Shown piece by piece: positions 22,735-33,800 of a DNA stretch of 64,000 bases. The DNA is from Branchipolynoe longqiensis (Eukaryota; Annelida; Polychaeta; Phyllodocida; Polynoidae): assembly GCA_030323885.1 (NCBI GenBank), contig CM059186.1, forward strand, positions 172,283,230-172,347,229. Reading direction: 5' to 3'. The position numbers were made by a program, and so were the translations under genes. Every line of letters begins with the position of its first letter. Position 1 is the stretch's first letter. The notes under the pieces were generated by a model. The model ran no database searches. It saw nothing but the letters and a program-made list of their open reading frames with translations, and was not told the origin of the DNA.

Positions 22735-23565
22735 GGTTGGCCCTCCTCCACCTCCCTAACTCCCTCCTCCCCATCCCGACCCCTTTCTCCCCCCCCCCCT
22801 CTCCCCCCTCTCCCCCTCTCCCACCTCCCCTCCCCCTCTCCCCCCTCCCCCCTCCCCCCCTCTCCCCACTCCCCCCGCCCCCTGTCTACCACCTCCCCCA
22901 TCTCCTGTCCACTTCCCTCCTCTCCATACCCTCCCCCCCCCCCCTCTACTCCCCACCCATCCCTTCCCTCACCTCTCCCACACGCTCTCTCTGCCTATAT
23001 CTCTTCCCCTTCCCCTCATCTCCCCTCGCCCCTCTCTTCCCCTCTCCGCCCCATCCCCAACCCCTTCCCGCTCTCTCCCTCCCACCCGCCCCTCTCCTCT
23101 CCATTCACCGCCCATCCCTCCCATCTTCCACATCCCGCTGTCTCCCCATCTCTCATCCCCTTCTCTTCTCTTCCCATCTCACCCCTGCCCCCTGCCCCCA
23201 CCCCCTGCCCTCCCCTACTCCTCCCCCTAACCTCTCCTCTCCTCTTCTGAACCCCACCCCACCCACTCTCATATCCCCCACCCCTTTCCTTCTCATTCTC
23301 CTTCCCCTCCCCCTCCCCCCCCCCCACGTTTCTTCCCCCTTCTTCTCCCTCTCCCTCCCCCCTTCCCCTCACATACCCCCCCCCCCCCGTTCTCGCCTCT
23401 CCTATTCCCACCTTCCCCTCCCCCTCCCCCTTCCCCTCGCCTCCCCTCTCCTCTCCTCAACCATAACCCCTCCCCTCGCCCCCCCTACCCACCCCCTCTT
23501 CTTCCTCCCCCTATACCCAACCCTTCCCCAACCCTCTCCCCACCCCACCTGCCACCCACCTGCCA
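22735..23565. repeat. Polypyrimidine C-rich tract (CCCTCTCCCC-type)
   Basis: About 830 bp of almost only C and T with few A/G. Frames on both strands (340-aa proline/serine/leucine on +, glycine-rich on -) are by-products of composition. Confidence 0.9.
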
Positions 23566-23783
23566 CACACAAACAGACCGCACTGATTGTGCACTTATAT
23601 GTAATCATCTTTTTAGTGTTGGCAATCAGTGCCGGGGTCTGGTTGCCCTGAGCCGGGCTGCTCGGGTTCCGGCGGGTCGGCGGGTCCCGTGTCAATCAAG
23701 TCCGCCCTACAGCGGCGCGCTTTCATGTATTGTTTTAAGGAAGAAAACGCCAATTACCAGCAGTCGCGTGCGCCGGTGTAGTA

Positions 23784-24055
23784 AGTTCAAAACACTACCC
23801 CACAAAAACACTATAGTAGTGTTTTCAACCTAGGTTCAAAACACTACTGTAATGTTTTCAACCTAGGTTCAAAACACTATAGTAGTGTTTTCAACCTAGG
23901 TTCAAAACACTACTGTAATGTTTTCAACCTAGGTTCAAAACACTACTGTAGTGTTTTCAACCTAGTTGAAGGTAGGTTCAAAGCACTGCTTTGGCCACAC
24001 TCAAAACACCTATCCTTAAGTTCGAAACACTACTTTTAAGTTCAAAACACTACTC
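23784..24055. repeat. 34-bp hairpin satellite GTTCAAAACACTAC...
   Basis: Six to seven copies of GGTTCAAAACACTAC joined to GTAGTGTTTTCAACCTAG. Each unit is itself an inverted repeat. The same sequence in the opposite sense appears at 25845-25965. Confidence 0.85.
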
Positions 24056-24084
24056 TAATTCTTTTTGTATATATAATTACTGCA

Positions 24085-25078
24085 TATTCATTTTCATTTG
24101 TAGTAGGGTGAGGCAGTATGCAGTAGGGTGGGGCAGTATGCAGTAGGGTGGGGCTGTGTGCAGTAGGGTCGGGCAGTGTGCAGAAGTGTCGGGAAGGATG
24201 CAGTAGGGTGGGGCAGTGTGCAGAAGTGTGGGAAGTATGCAGTAGAGTGGGGAAGAATGGAGTAGGGTGGGGCAGTATGCAGAAGTGTGGGAAGTATGCA
24301 GTAGGGTGGGGCAGTATGCAGTAGGGTGGGGAAGTATGCAGTAGGGTGGAGCAGTATGCAGTAGGGTGGGGCTGTGTGCAGTAGGGTCGGGCAGTGTGCA
24401 GAAGTGTCGGGAAGGATGCAGTAGGGTGGGGAAGAATGCAGTAGGGTGGGGAAGAATGCAGTAGAGTGGGGAAGAATGGAGTAGGGTGGGGCAGTATGCA
24501 GAAGTGTGGGAAGTATGCAGTAGGGTGGGGCAGTATGCAGTAGGGTGGGGAAGTATGCAGTAGGGTGGGGCAGTATGCAGTAGGGTGGGGCTGTGTGCAG
24601 TAGGGTGGGGCAGTGTGCAGAAGTGTGGGAAGTGTGCAGTAGGGTGGGGAAGAATGCAGTAGGGTGGGGCAGTGTGCAGAAGTGTGGGGAAGGATGCAGT
24701 AGGGTGGGGCAGTATGCAGTAGGGTGGGGAAGAATGCAGTAGGGTGGGGCCGTGTGCAGAAGTGTGGGAAGTATGCAGTAGGATGGGGCAGTATGCAGTA
24801 GGGTGGGGAAGAATGCAGTAGGGTGGGGAAGAATGCAGTAGGATGGGGCAGTGTGCAGCAGTGTGGGAAGTATGCAGTAGGGTGGGGCAGTATGCAGTAG
24901 GGTGGGGCAGTATGCAGTAGGGTGGGGCAGTATGCAGTAGGGTGGGGCAGTATGCAGTAGGGTGGGGCAGTGTGCAGTAGGGTGGGGAAGAATGCAGTAG
25001 GGTGGGGCAGTCTGCAAAAGTGTGGGGAATGATGCAATAGGGTGGGAAAGTATGCAGTAGGGTGGGGCAGTAGGGGTT
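24085..25078. repeat. 20-bp G-rich minisatellite with ~219-bp higher-order period
   Basis: About 50 copies of CAGTAGGGTGGGGCAGTATG with variants (GAAGTGTGGGAAGTATGC). The variant GGGCTGTGTG recurs at 24151, 24369 and 24588, giving a higher-order unit of about 11 monomers. GGGTGGGG runs suggest G-quadruplex potential. All minus-strand frames are open because 20 bp is not a multiple of three and no phase holds a stop. Confidence 0.92.
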
Positions 25079-25240
25079 GTTGTTGTTGGTTGTTGTTTTA
25101 TGTCCTAGTAACATTTAAGGTTATATCAGGACGGGTACCGAGTTGTGACAGTGCACACTCATGGTGACTTTATAGTGGTGCCCCATTGGGAAATCAGGCC
25201 GCCGTCACCATGACCCAATATCCCACTCAGTCACATTATC
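25075..25240 (-). mobile_element. SINE-A, 3' half
   Basis: Starts with the reversed tail (GTTGTTTTATGTCCTAGTAAC) and continues through CACTCATGGTGACTTTATAG to TCAGTCACATTATCCT; the tRNA-like head is missing. Confidence 0.8.
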
Positions 25241-25249
25241 CTCGTGTCT

Positions 25250-25800
25250 ATTCTACTAATATGTGCTTCAATCGCCACAACACCATTAGCGTATACTAAT
25301 ACGTGATGCAGATGCCGCAGCACTATCAGTGTCTACTACTAAAATGTTGTTAAGCGCCACAGCACTATCACCGTATACTAATACAGTAAAACCTCTCTAA
25401 ATCGACCGACTTTGGGACCGACTTTAACCGGTCGATTTAGGGAGGTGGTCGGTTTAAGGAGTGAGAATATGTTTACAATAGTATTGTTGGGACCCAAATA
25501 AAGCAATCGATATAGGGGAATGATCGATCTGTGGAGGTGGTCGAATAGGAAGGTTTTGCTGTGCGTGGTGCAGACGCCGCAGCGCTTTCAGCGTAGTCTA
25601 CTAAGACGTGCTTCAATTGCCGCAGCACTGTCAGCATATACTAATACGTGGTGCAGAAGCTGTAGCACTCTCAGCGTAACTACTAGTACGTGCATCCTGA
25701 TATTACCTTAGATGCTGCCAGGACATAAAACTTCCAACAATCAAACGTGCTTCAAACGCCATAGCACTCTCAGCGTATACCAATATGTATCAGTAGGTTA
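25250..25800. repeat. ~40-bp tandem repeat (GCCRCAGCACTRTCAGCGTA), interrupted
   Basis: Degenerate units built from CGCCACAGCACTATCA and GTATACTAATACGTG repeat about eight times. A Tigger-like MITE (25382-25562) and a SINE-A tail (25689-25745) sit within the array. Confidence 0.65.
25382..25562. mobile_element. pogo/Tigger-like MITE
   Basis: Begins TACAGTAAAACCTCTCTAAA, ends AGGAAGGTTTTGCTG, and contains GACCGACTTTAACCGGTCG. CAGTAAAACC termini with GGTCG/CGACC words are characteristic of Tigger-like elements. Confidence 0.6.
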
Positions 25801-25844
25801 CATTTTGCTGCATTATGACCCCACTGCCATATCGTGATAGTGTT

Positions 25845-25965
25845 TTGAACTTGGGTAGTCTTTTGGACGTACGTAGGGGTAGTGTTTTGAACTTAACAGT
25901 AGTGTTTTGAACCTAAGTCCAAAACACTATCATAGTGTTTTGAACCTAAGTTCATGTTTTGAAAG
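25845..25965. repeat. Inverted counterpart of the 34-bp hairpin satellite
   Basis: GTAGTGTTTTGAACTTAAC, CCAAAACACTATCATAGTG and related words repeat here. With 23784-24055 they bracket the 20-bp minisatellite. Confidence 0.75.
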
Positions 25966-25967
25966 GG

Positions 25968-26730
25968 CCTATACGTGTGCGCGCCGGTCCCGGTCGTGTG
26001 CACGCCGGGCCCGGTCGCGTGTGCGCCGGCCTGGTCGTGTGTGCGCCGGGCCTGGTCGTGTGTGCGCCGGGCCCGGTCGTGTGTGCGCCGGGCCCGGTCG
26101 AGTGTGCGCCGGGCCCTGTCGTGTGTGCGCCGCGCCCTGTCGTGTGTGCGCCGGGCCCGGTCGAGTGTGCGCCGGGCCCTGTCGTGTGTGCGCCGGGCCC
26201 GGTCGTGTGTGCGCCGGGCCCGGTCGTGTGTGCGCCGGGCCCGGTCGTGTGTGCGCCGGGCCCTGTCGTGTGTGCGCCGCGCCCTGTCGTGTGTGCGCCG
26301 CGCCCTGGTCGTGTGTGCGCCGGGCCTGGTCGTGTGTGCGCCGGGCCTGGTTGTGTGTGCGCCGGGCCCTGTCGTGTGTGCGCCGGGCCCGGTCGTGTGT
26401 GCGCCGGGCCCGGTCGTGTGTGCGCCGGGCCCGGTCGTGTGCGCGCCGGGCCCGGTCGCGTGTGCGCCGGCCTGGTCGTGTGCGCGCCGGGCCCGGTCGT
26501 GTGTGCGCCGGCCTGGTCGTGTGTGCGCCGGGCCCTGGTCGTGTGTGCGCCGGGCCCTAGTCGTGTGTGCGCCGGGCCTGGTTGTGTGTGCGCCACGCCC
26601 TGGTCGTGTGTGAGCCGGGCCTGGTTGTGTGTGCGCCGCGCCCTGTCGTGTGTGCGCCGCGCCCTGGTCGTGTGTGCGCCGCACCCTGTCGTGTGTGCGC
26701 CGCGCCCTGGTCGTGTGTGCGCCGGATTAG
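25968..26730. repeat. 21-bp GC-rich minisatellite (GGTCGTGTGTGCGCCGGGCCC)n-type
   Basis: About 36 copies of a unit built from GGTCGTGTGTGCGCC plus a GGGCCC/GCGCCC variable end. CpG-rich. Being a multiple of three, it stays in frame as VVCAPGP repeats, which is not evidence of coding. Confidence 0.9.
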
Positions 26731-26778
26731 ACGCATTTGAGCCACCCGACCCCTCTCCAGTTGTCTCCAGGGTCTGCC

Positions 26779-28508
26779 TTCATTCAGCCAGCCTTCATTC
26801 ATCCAACCTGCCTTCAGCCAGCCTTCATTCAGCCAGCCTTCATTCAGCCAGCCTTCATTCAGCCAGCCTTCATTCATCCAACCTGCCTTCATCCAGCCAG
26901 CCTTCATTCATCCAACCTGCCTTCATCCAGCCTGCCTTCATCCAACCTGCCTTCATCCAACCTGCCTTCATCCCACCTGCTTTATCCAACCTGCTTCATC
27001 CAACCTGCCTTCATCCGACCTGCTTTATCCAACCTGCTTCATCCAACCTACCTTCATCCAACCTGCCTTCATCCAACCTGCCTTCATCCAACCTGCCTTC
27101 ATCCAACCTGCCTTCATCCAACCTGCTTTATCCAACCTGCCTTCATCCAACCTGCCTTCATCCAACCTGCCTTCATCCAACCTGCCTTCATCCAACCTGC
27201 CTTCATCCAACCTGCCTTCATCCAACCTGCCTTCATTCAGCTAGCCTTCATTCATCCAACCTGCCTTCATCCAGCCTGCCTTCATTCAACATGCCTTCAT
27301 CCAACCTGCCTTCATCCAACCTGCCTCCATCCATCCTGCCTTCATCCAACCTGCCTTCATCCAACCTGCCTTCATCCAACCTGCCTTCATCCAACCTGCT
27401 TTATCCAACCTGCTTCATCCAACCTGCCTTCATCCAACCTGCCCTCATCCAACCTGCCTTCATCCAGCCTGCCTTCATTCATCCAACCTGCCTTCATCCA
27501 GCCTGCCTTCATCCAACCTGCCTTCATCCAACCTGCCTTCATCCAACCTGCCTTCATCCAACCTGCTTTATCCAACCTGCTTCATCCAACCTGCCTTCAT
27601 CCAACCTGCCTTCATCCAATCTGCCTTCATCCAACCTGCCTTCATCCAACCTGCCTTCATCCAACCTGCCTTCATCCAGCCTGCCTCCATCCATCCTGCC
27701 TTCATCCAACCTGCCTTCATCCAACCTGCCTTCATCCAACCTGCCTTCATCCAACCTGCCTTCATCCAACCTGCCTTCATCCAACCTGCCTTCATCCAAC
27801 CTGCCTTCATCCAACCTGCCTTCATCCAACCTGCCTTCATCCAACCTGCCTTCATCCAACCTGCCTTCATCCAACCTGCCTTCATCCAACCTGCCTTCAT
27901 CCAACCTGCCTTCATTCATCCAACCTGCCTTCATCCAACCTGCCTTCATCCAACCTGCCTTCATCCAACCTGCCTTCATCCAACCTGCCTTCATCCAACC
28001 TGCCTTCATCCAACCTGCCTTCATCCAACCTGCTTTATCCAACCTGCTTCATCCAACCTGCCTTCATCCAACCTGCCTTCATCCAACCTGCCTTCATCCA
28101 ACCTGCCTTCATCCAACCTGCCTTCATCCAACCTGCCTTCATCCAACCTGCCTTTATCCAACCTGCCTTCATCCAACCTGCCTTCATCCAACCTGCCTTA
28201 ATCGAATCTGCTTTATCCAACCTGCCTTCATCCAACCTACCTTCATCCAACCTGCCTTCATCCAACCTGCCTTCATCCAACCTGCCTTCATCCAACCTGC
28301 CTTCATCCAACCTGCCTTCATCCAACCTACTTTTTCCAACCTGCTTCATCCAACCTGCCTTCATCCAACCTGCCTTCATCCAACCTGCCTTCATCCAATC
28401 TGCCTTCATCCAACCTGCCTTCATCCAACCTGCCTTCATCCAACCTGCCTTTATCCAACCTACCTTCATCCAACCTACCTTCATCCAACCTGCCTTCACT
28501 CAGCCTGC
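26779..28508. repeat. 15-bp minisatellite (CCTTCATCCAACCTG)n
   Basis: More than 110 copies over 1.7 kb. The early part has CCTTCATTCAGCCAG variants. A deletion variant CTGCTTTATCCAACCTGCTT recurs at about 27020, 27397, 27563 and 28031, marking higher-order blocks. Fifteen is a multiple of three, so long frames (HPTCL/SNLPS) remain open on both strands. Confidence 0.95.
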
Positions 28509-28514
28509 CTTCAC

Positions 28515-28740
28515 GTTAACTACATATATTTGAGGTGAAAACGTGCTAAATTAATGTTGGCGTGTTTGTCGAAATGTTAGCCATCATAGTCTTCAACAGG
28601 CGGCATTAAATTGATTGAATAACCCTTCTATTCAACGATACAAGTGCACCAGTATCTAGCTTGTATATGTATGATCAAATCAACATAAGCGTTTTGGTTT
28701 CGTAAAGTTGATGCTTTCATCAGATTATCCAGCTTTAATA
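28515..28740 (+). mobile_element. MITE-1, right part
   Basis: From ATATATTTGAGGTGAAAACG through AGTGCACCAGTATCTAGCTT to CATCAGATTATCCAGCTTTAA. The left half has been replaced by the 15-bp minisatellite. Confidence 0.7.
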
Positions 28741-28964
28741 TATTTTTTTCGGAGATTTCTGTAGAAGCAGGGTACTTTTATTACAATGCTGTGCAGAATA
28801 TTTTCCAACAGGCATAACGTAGGCTCACCATTGATTTTGCTTTTGATTGTAATTTGAAGCGAAAAAAAAAAAACACCCAAAAACCCAACACAACAACCCC
28901 GCCCCATATCTGTCATGATAAATTAACTCATGTAGCACTAGCATGTATACCCATAGAGAAGTGC

Positions 28965-29075
28965 ATATAGGCATAGACGCATAGACACATAGACGCATAG
29001 ATGCATAGATGCATAGGTGCATCGATGCATAGATGCCATGATGCATAGATGCATTGACAACAAATTAATAGATGC
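28965..29075. repeat. (ATGCATAG)n-type microsatellite, left part
   Basis: GCATAGATGCATAGATGC-type repeats, interrupted at 29077 by a SINE and continuing at 29417. Confidence 0.85.
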
Positions 29076-29076
29076 A

Positions 29077-29416
29077 AATAAGAAGTTTGTTTTATTTAAC
29101 GACACCTCTAAAGCACATTGATTTTTATCATCAGCTATTGGACGTCAAACATATGGTCATTTTGACATATTTCTTTTTGTGGGAAACCTGCTGCCGCCAC
29201 AGAGGCTACTATTTCCGATAAGCAGCAAGGGGTCTTTTATATGCACTTTCCCACAGACAGGACAGCACATACCACCGCCTTTGATGAACCAGTCATGGAC
29301 CACTGGTTGGAATGGAAAATAGCTCAAACTGCAAATGTGTCCACTGAGCAGGATCGATCGGATGATCCAAACTGCCACAGGTGGACACTCTACCACCTGA
29401 GCTACGTCCGCTCCCT
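29077..29416 (-). mobile_element. Mollusc-type tRNA-derived SINE with 12-bp target duplication
   Basis: Read on the minus strand it has a tRNA-like head (GACGTAGCTCAGGTGGTAGA) and ends GGTGTCGTTAAATAAAAC. The body includes the complement of ATCAGCTATTGGACGTCAA and of GGGTCTTTTATATGCAC. TTAATAGATGCA flanks it at 29065-29076 and 29417-29428 within the ATGCATAG repeat. I recognise this body from mollusc genomes by memory only. Confidence 0.85.
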
Positions 29417-30205
29417 TAATAGATGCATATGTGCAGAGATGCATTGACACATAGATGCACAGACGCATGGACACATAAATGCATGAATGCATTATGCATA
29501 GACAAATAGACACACGGATGCATAATCACATAGACGCATTGCCACATATATGCATTGCCACATTGATACATAGATGTATATATGAATAGATGCATAGGCA
29601 CATACACACATAGACACATAGACATATAGAGGCACATATAGACACATAGCTGCACAGCTGTATAACTGCATATCTGCATATCTGCATAGCTACATAGATG
29701 TATAACTGCATAGCTGCATGGATGCATAGCTGCATAGATGTATAGATGTATAGATGAATAGATGTATAGATGTATAGATGCATATCTGCATAGATGTGTA
29801 GATGCATAGATGTATAGATGTATAGATGCATAGATGCATATGTACATAGATGCATATCTGTATAGATGCATATATGCATATCTGCATATATGTACATATG
29901 CATAGATGTATAGCTGCATTTATGTATAGATGTGTAGATGCTTAGCTGCATAGATGCATAGATGCATATATGCATAGATGCATAGATGTACATATGCATA
30001 TATGTATGTATGTATAGATGCTAGCTGCATAGATGCATAGATGCATAGATGCATAGATGTATATATATACAGATGTATAGATGTATATATGTATAGATGC
30101 ATAGCTGCATATATGTATATCTGCATATATGCATAGATGTATAGATGTATAGATGTATGGATACATAGATGCATAGATGCATAGATGCATAGATGCACAG
30201 AAGCA
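29417..30205. repeat. (ATAGATGCATAGATGT)n microsatellite
   Basis: About 790 bp of ATAGATG/CATAGCTG/CATATCTG variants. ATGCAT is self-complementary. Minus-strand frames with YIYASMHLCI repeats are by-products. Confidence 0.92.
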
Positions 30206-30555
30206 TACACACCCTTTCCACCTACCACCTACTATTTCATTCTGTGGAGTGGAGAGGGAGTTTGGGGTGCGGGAGGGCGGGGAGGGGCGAGTCGAAACAG
30301 AAAGTGATAATTGCGTAACCACAGCCTTGGCTGCTCGCTGGGCGATGTGGGTGTGTGTGTGGGTGTGAGTGGGTGGGTGGGGGGGGGGGGGGGACATCAA
30401 ACGGACCCCGGGCGCGTACTGCGTATTACGTGCGTCAGCCGCGACGCGGACCGACTGGCGGACATTTCTGGAACAACAGGCTTTGGCGCCACCAAGCGTC
30501 ACTGCCGCGGACAAGTCACGACCCCGCACTGGGACGCGACGAGTGAAAGACCTGG
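30206..30555. other. Mixed unique sequence
   Basis: Moderately CpG-rich sequence with a G-run at 30378-30393. Small frames without a recognisable domain. Confidence 0.35.
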
Positions 30556-31000
30556 CAAACAAGGGGCTGGATGGGGCGTGGGGGAGGGGGGAGGGGGGAG
30601 GGGGGAGGGAGGGGGAGGGGGAGAGGGGAGGGGGATGGGAAGGGGTGGGGGATGGGAAGGGGAGGGGGATGGGAAGGGGGAGGGAGTGGGGAAGGGGATT
30701 GGGATGGGGAGGGAGGTGACGGGGAGGAGGGGTTAGGGGAGTGGGAAGGGGGCAAGGGTAGATGGGAGGGAGGGGGAAGGGATGAGGAGAAAGGGGGAGA
30801 GGGTAAGGTGAGGGAGGGGGAGGCAGGTGGAATGGGGAAGGGGAGGGTGGGAGAGTGTGAAGGAAGGGATGAGGGAGGGAGTGGGAGGGGGAGGTGAAAG
30901 GGAGCGGGATGGTTGGGAGGGGAAGGGGATGGGGAAAGGAGCGGAGGGAGGGAGGAGGGGATGGGAGGGGAGGTGGGGAGAGAGGGGGGGGGGGATTTCG
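30556..31000. repeat. Polypurine G-rich tract (GGGGAGGGG/GGGATGGGAAGG)
   Basis: The G-rich mirror of the C-rich tracts elsewhere. Glycine-rich and proline-rich frames are compositional. Confidence 0.9.
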
Positions 31001-31277
31001 CCTCCCGTCGCCCCTCCCACGCCGTAACATATGGTACCGTATTGATCGAGCGGCATCAAAGTCAACTCAAGCCTTTTCTCTCGAGATAAATGTCAACGAA
31101 GTGACAATGCGGGGGCAAGCAGGCATAATGAGCGCCGAAAAGAGCAAGGCGCGGTCCATTCATTCTCCCGGCGGGGAGAGTAGAGCATGCGCCACACGGT
31201 GCTCGCTGATTACCCGACAGCCTCCACGACAATGGCGTCTTGAATGCACTGAGAATAAAACAGAGGGGGGAGGGGGG

Positions 31278-31398
31278 GGGGGACTACAACAATCCGCCAT
31301 GTATGTGTGGTGGGGGGGGGGGGTGAGTGAGGGGGAGGGGGGACTACAACAATCCGACATGTATATGTGTGTGTGTGGGGGGGGGGGGGGGGGGCGCT
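31278..31398. repeat. Duplicated G-run segment
   Basis: GGGGGGACTACAACAATCCG followed by ATGTATRTGTG occurs at about 31278 and 31339, separated and ended by long G-runs. Confidence 0.75.
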
Positions 31399-31435
31399 AC
31401 CACAATAAAGACTGCATTCTTTTAATGTTCCCATC

Positions 31436-31760
31436 AGATGCGGTAGCTGACTCGTTGGAGACGCAGGCTTCCCGTGTGGAAGGTAGTGAGTTTGAAACGT
31501 GGTCGAGTCAAACTGATGAGTTATCAAATTGATACTTGTCACTATCGAGTCTGGCACTCGGCATTAATAGGATGGGATAAGGATTGGTTGCACAGTGTCA
31601 GGATAATGTGACTGTGTGGGGTATCGGGTTATGGTGCTGATGCCCTGGTCTCCCAGTGGAGCAGCACTATAAAGTCGCCATGAATGCGAACTGTTGCAAG
31701 TCGGTACTCATCCTGATATGACCTTAGATGTCGCTAGGATGTAAAACAACAAGCAAACAA
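31436..31760 (+). mobile_element. SINE-A, near full length
   Basis: tRNA-like head GATGCGGTAGCTGACTCGTT, body GTCAGGATAATGTGACTGTG and GAGCAGCACTATAAAGTCGCC, tail GATGTCGCTAGGATGTAAAA then CAACAAGCAAACAAAC. Confidence 0.85.
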
Positions 31761-31825
31761 ACAAACTTTAATGTTCCGACTCCGAATAAGGAAAATGGAG
31801 TGAAACTCTGATTTTAGTTTTCCCG

Positions 31826-32056
31826 CAAACCGATCTTACGCACCACGATTTTACGCAACACGATTTTACACGCCGCGATTCTTAACGTCCTCGGTTTTAT
31901 GCAAATTCGGATATAACGTGAAGATTCATTAGGCTGAGAATGATTTAATTCAACGGTAATTCAGTAGACAATCCTGATTTAACACAACCCCGCTTTTTTC
32001 CGCGATGATATTTGATGGATCCCAGTGGTCGCATTATAACCGGGTTTCACTGTATA
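31826..32056. mobile_element. pogo/Tigger-like MITE
   Basis: The right end is TTATAACCGGGTTTCACTGTA. ACACGATTTTACGC-type words repeat at the left. The left terminus is less clear. Confidence 0.5.
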
Positions 32057-32237
32057 ATGTTTATATCTATAGATGGCATTTGCCAAAATATTTTAGATTT
32101 GAAGATGGATTCATATCAGGACTAATCGCAACATACGAACGAAATGTATAGAGCCCACAAACCTGCATAATACATTACTATTACTTAGTATTATTGTGTT
32201 TATTTTTGTTTGTTAATTAAGCAGAGGGAATTCAGTT

Positions 32238-32665
32238 GTTGTTGGTGTTTGTTTCTTGTTGTTTTACATCCTAGCAACATCTAAGGTCATACCAGGATGA
32301 ATATGGCCTATGCTGCCGACACGGCGTATAGCAACCACCAATCAATCAAAAACCAGGATGGGTACTGACTTGTGACAGTGCACACTCATGGTGACTTTAT
32401 AGTGCTGCCCCACTGGGAGACCAGGCCACCAGCACCATGACCTGATATCCCATACAGTCATATTATCCTGACACTGAGCCAACCAGTCCTTGCCCTATCC
32501 TAATAATACTGAGCGCCTACATGACTAGGAAGCAACAGGTATCAATTTTTAAGTCACTGGTCTGACTCGACCAGGGTTCGAACCCTCAAACCCATGCGTT
32601 CGGATCTCCCGATCTCCCGAAACAGGAGACGGACGCCCAACTCATTCGGCCACCCCATCTGGTCG
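32238..32665 (-). mobile_element. SINE-A with a ~58-bp internal insertion
   Basis: The tail begins TTGTTGTTTTACATCCTAGCAAC. At 32299 CAGGATG is duplicated around about 58 bp of extra sequence (to 32357). The body then continues to CATTCGGCCACCCC at 32647. Confidence 0.8.
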
Positions 32666-32889
32666 TGGAAGTTAATCTTTCCCATTCCACGGCTTCATGC
32701 TCTGTCCTAGTAATGTCAAATGTCAGGCAAAGTAGTGACGAGTACACGTTTAAAGTCTCATTGTATTTATTCAGACATGACCTGCGACATAGAAAGTGGA
32801 AGGTGTGGAGGCATGTTAGACATGTGTGTAGCAGCAGTCAGAGGGTCCTGTGGGTGACCGAAACACTTTTTCCTCTGCTGACATTCTTA

Positions 32890-33470
32890 TGGTGCTGTCA
32901 CATTATGATGCTTCTCGCCAACGCGCATCGACATACGTGATTTTTTGGAGGAACATCGGGAATCGTCAGGAAGCGTTACGCGCGTGGTAGGCACACATTG
33001 GTATTCATTGATGGACGGCGATGGTCGGTGAGGGTCGGCGGTGCACATCAGGGGATCGGCGAAGTTTTGTGCTTGCACAAAACTTTCGACGTGCGACAAT
33101 GCGCGGGTGCCAACATTATGGTGACGTTAGGGGCGCGTCGAGATACATTAAATGCGCTGGAATAGCGTTATGCGGATGCTAGGCATACACCACCCGCACA
33201 CGAGGCTCATTGCGCCAAACTGTTGCTTTGTTTGTTTGTTGTTGTTTTATGTCCTAGCAACATCTAAGGTCATAACAGGACGGTGAGCCAAACTTTTTTT
33301 TGGTTTTGTTCTCATGTGTCGATATACGTTACCACAATGTCGGCCGCATGCTACCAACACGTTGCGCTGACGTCAAACTTTTTCCCACCGCACCTAAAAG
33401 TTTGACGTTTCTCGACTTTTTTGCGCATTGGCGGCGCACCGCCGAGAAGCGTCGTAATGTGACAGCACCA
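32890..33470. mobile_element. Foldback element FB-4, TTA target duplication
   Basis: Left end TGGTGCTGTCACATTATGATG, right end CGTCGTAATGTGACAGCACCA. TTA flanks it at 32887-32889 and 33471-33473. The interior is rich in GCGCG, CGTCGG and AACGTT-like words in both orientations. A SINE-A tail (about 33226-33285) is nested in it. A 3-bp TTA duplication is what PIF/Harbinger transposases produce. Confidence 0.7.
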
Positions 33471-33584
33471 TTAGCGTGAGATATAGGATCAGTTTCAAAC
33501 TGTACCGTGCTTTAGCGAATAGAAGCACACCATGAACTCCTGTCCTTGGCCAATGCACCTACAACTATATACAGGGTAGCACAG

Positions 33585-33800
33585 TAACTTTTCCCCCACT
33601 TGCCTAATCGGGCAAGTAACTGAATTTTCTATTTGTCCAAGTGGCAAAATTACTTGCCCAAGCCCAAGTCAGACAATTGAAACTGAAATCTGCTACTGCA
33701 GATCAGACAAAATAACAACTTGCCCGTTCAGGCATGTCAGCGAAAACTTCACTTGCCCGACCAACTAAACTAGGTGCCCAGGGCAACCGGGCAGTCCATA
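33585..33800. repeat. Small repeat with ACTTGCCC / GGGCAAGT words
   Basis: Several ACTTGCCCG and CGGGCAAGT words in both orientations suggest a decayed MITE. Boundaries are not defined. Confidence 0.4.

Noticed and set aside
22629..23695. 340-aa Pro/Ser/Leu-rich frame and glycine-rich opposite frames
   Set aside because: They follow from the polypyrimidine tract's composition.
23784..24000. CRISPR-like array of ~34-bp repeats
   Set aside because: Repeats are contiguous hairpins without unique spacers, in a eukaryotic window.
24042..25114. Three overlapping minus-strand frames with PHPTAYCPTLLHTA repeats
   Set aside because: All three frames of the 20-bp minisatellite are open, so openness carries no information.
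25959..28538. 859-codon open frame with VVCAPGP and HPTCL repeats
   Set aside because: It coincides with two minisatellites whose units are multiples of three; other frames and the opposite strand are open too. No start context, domain or flanking gene structure supports a protein.
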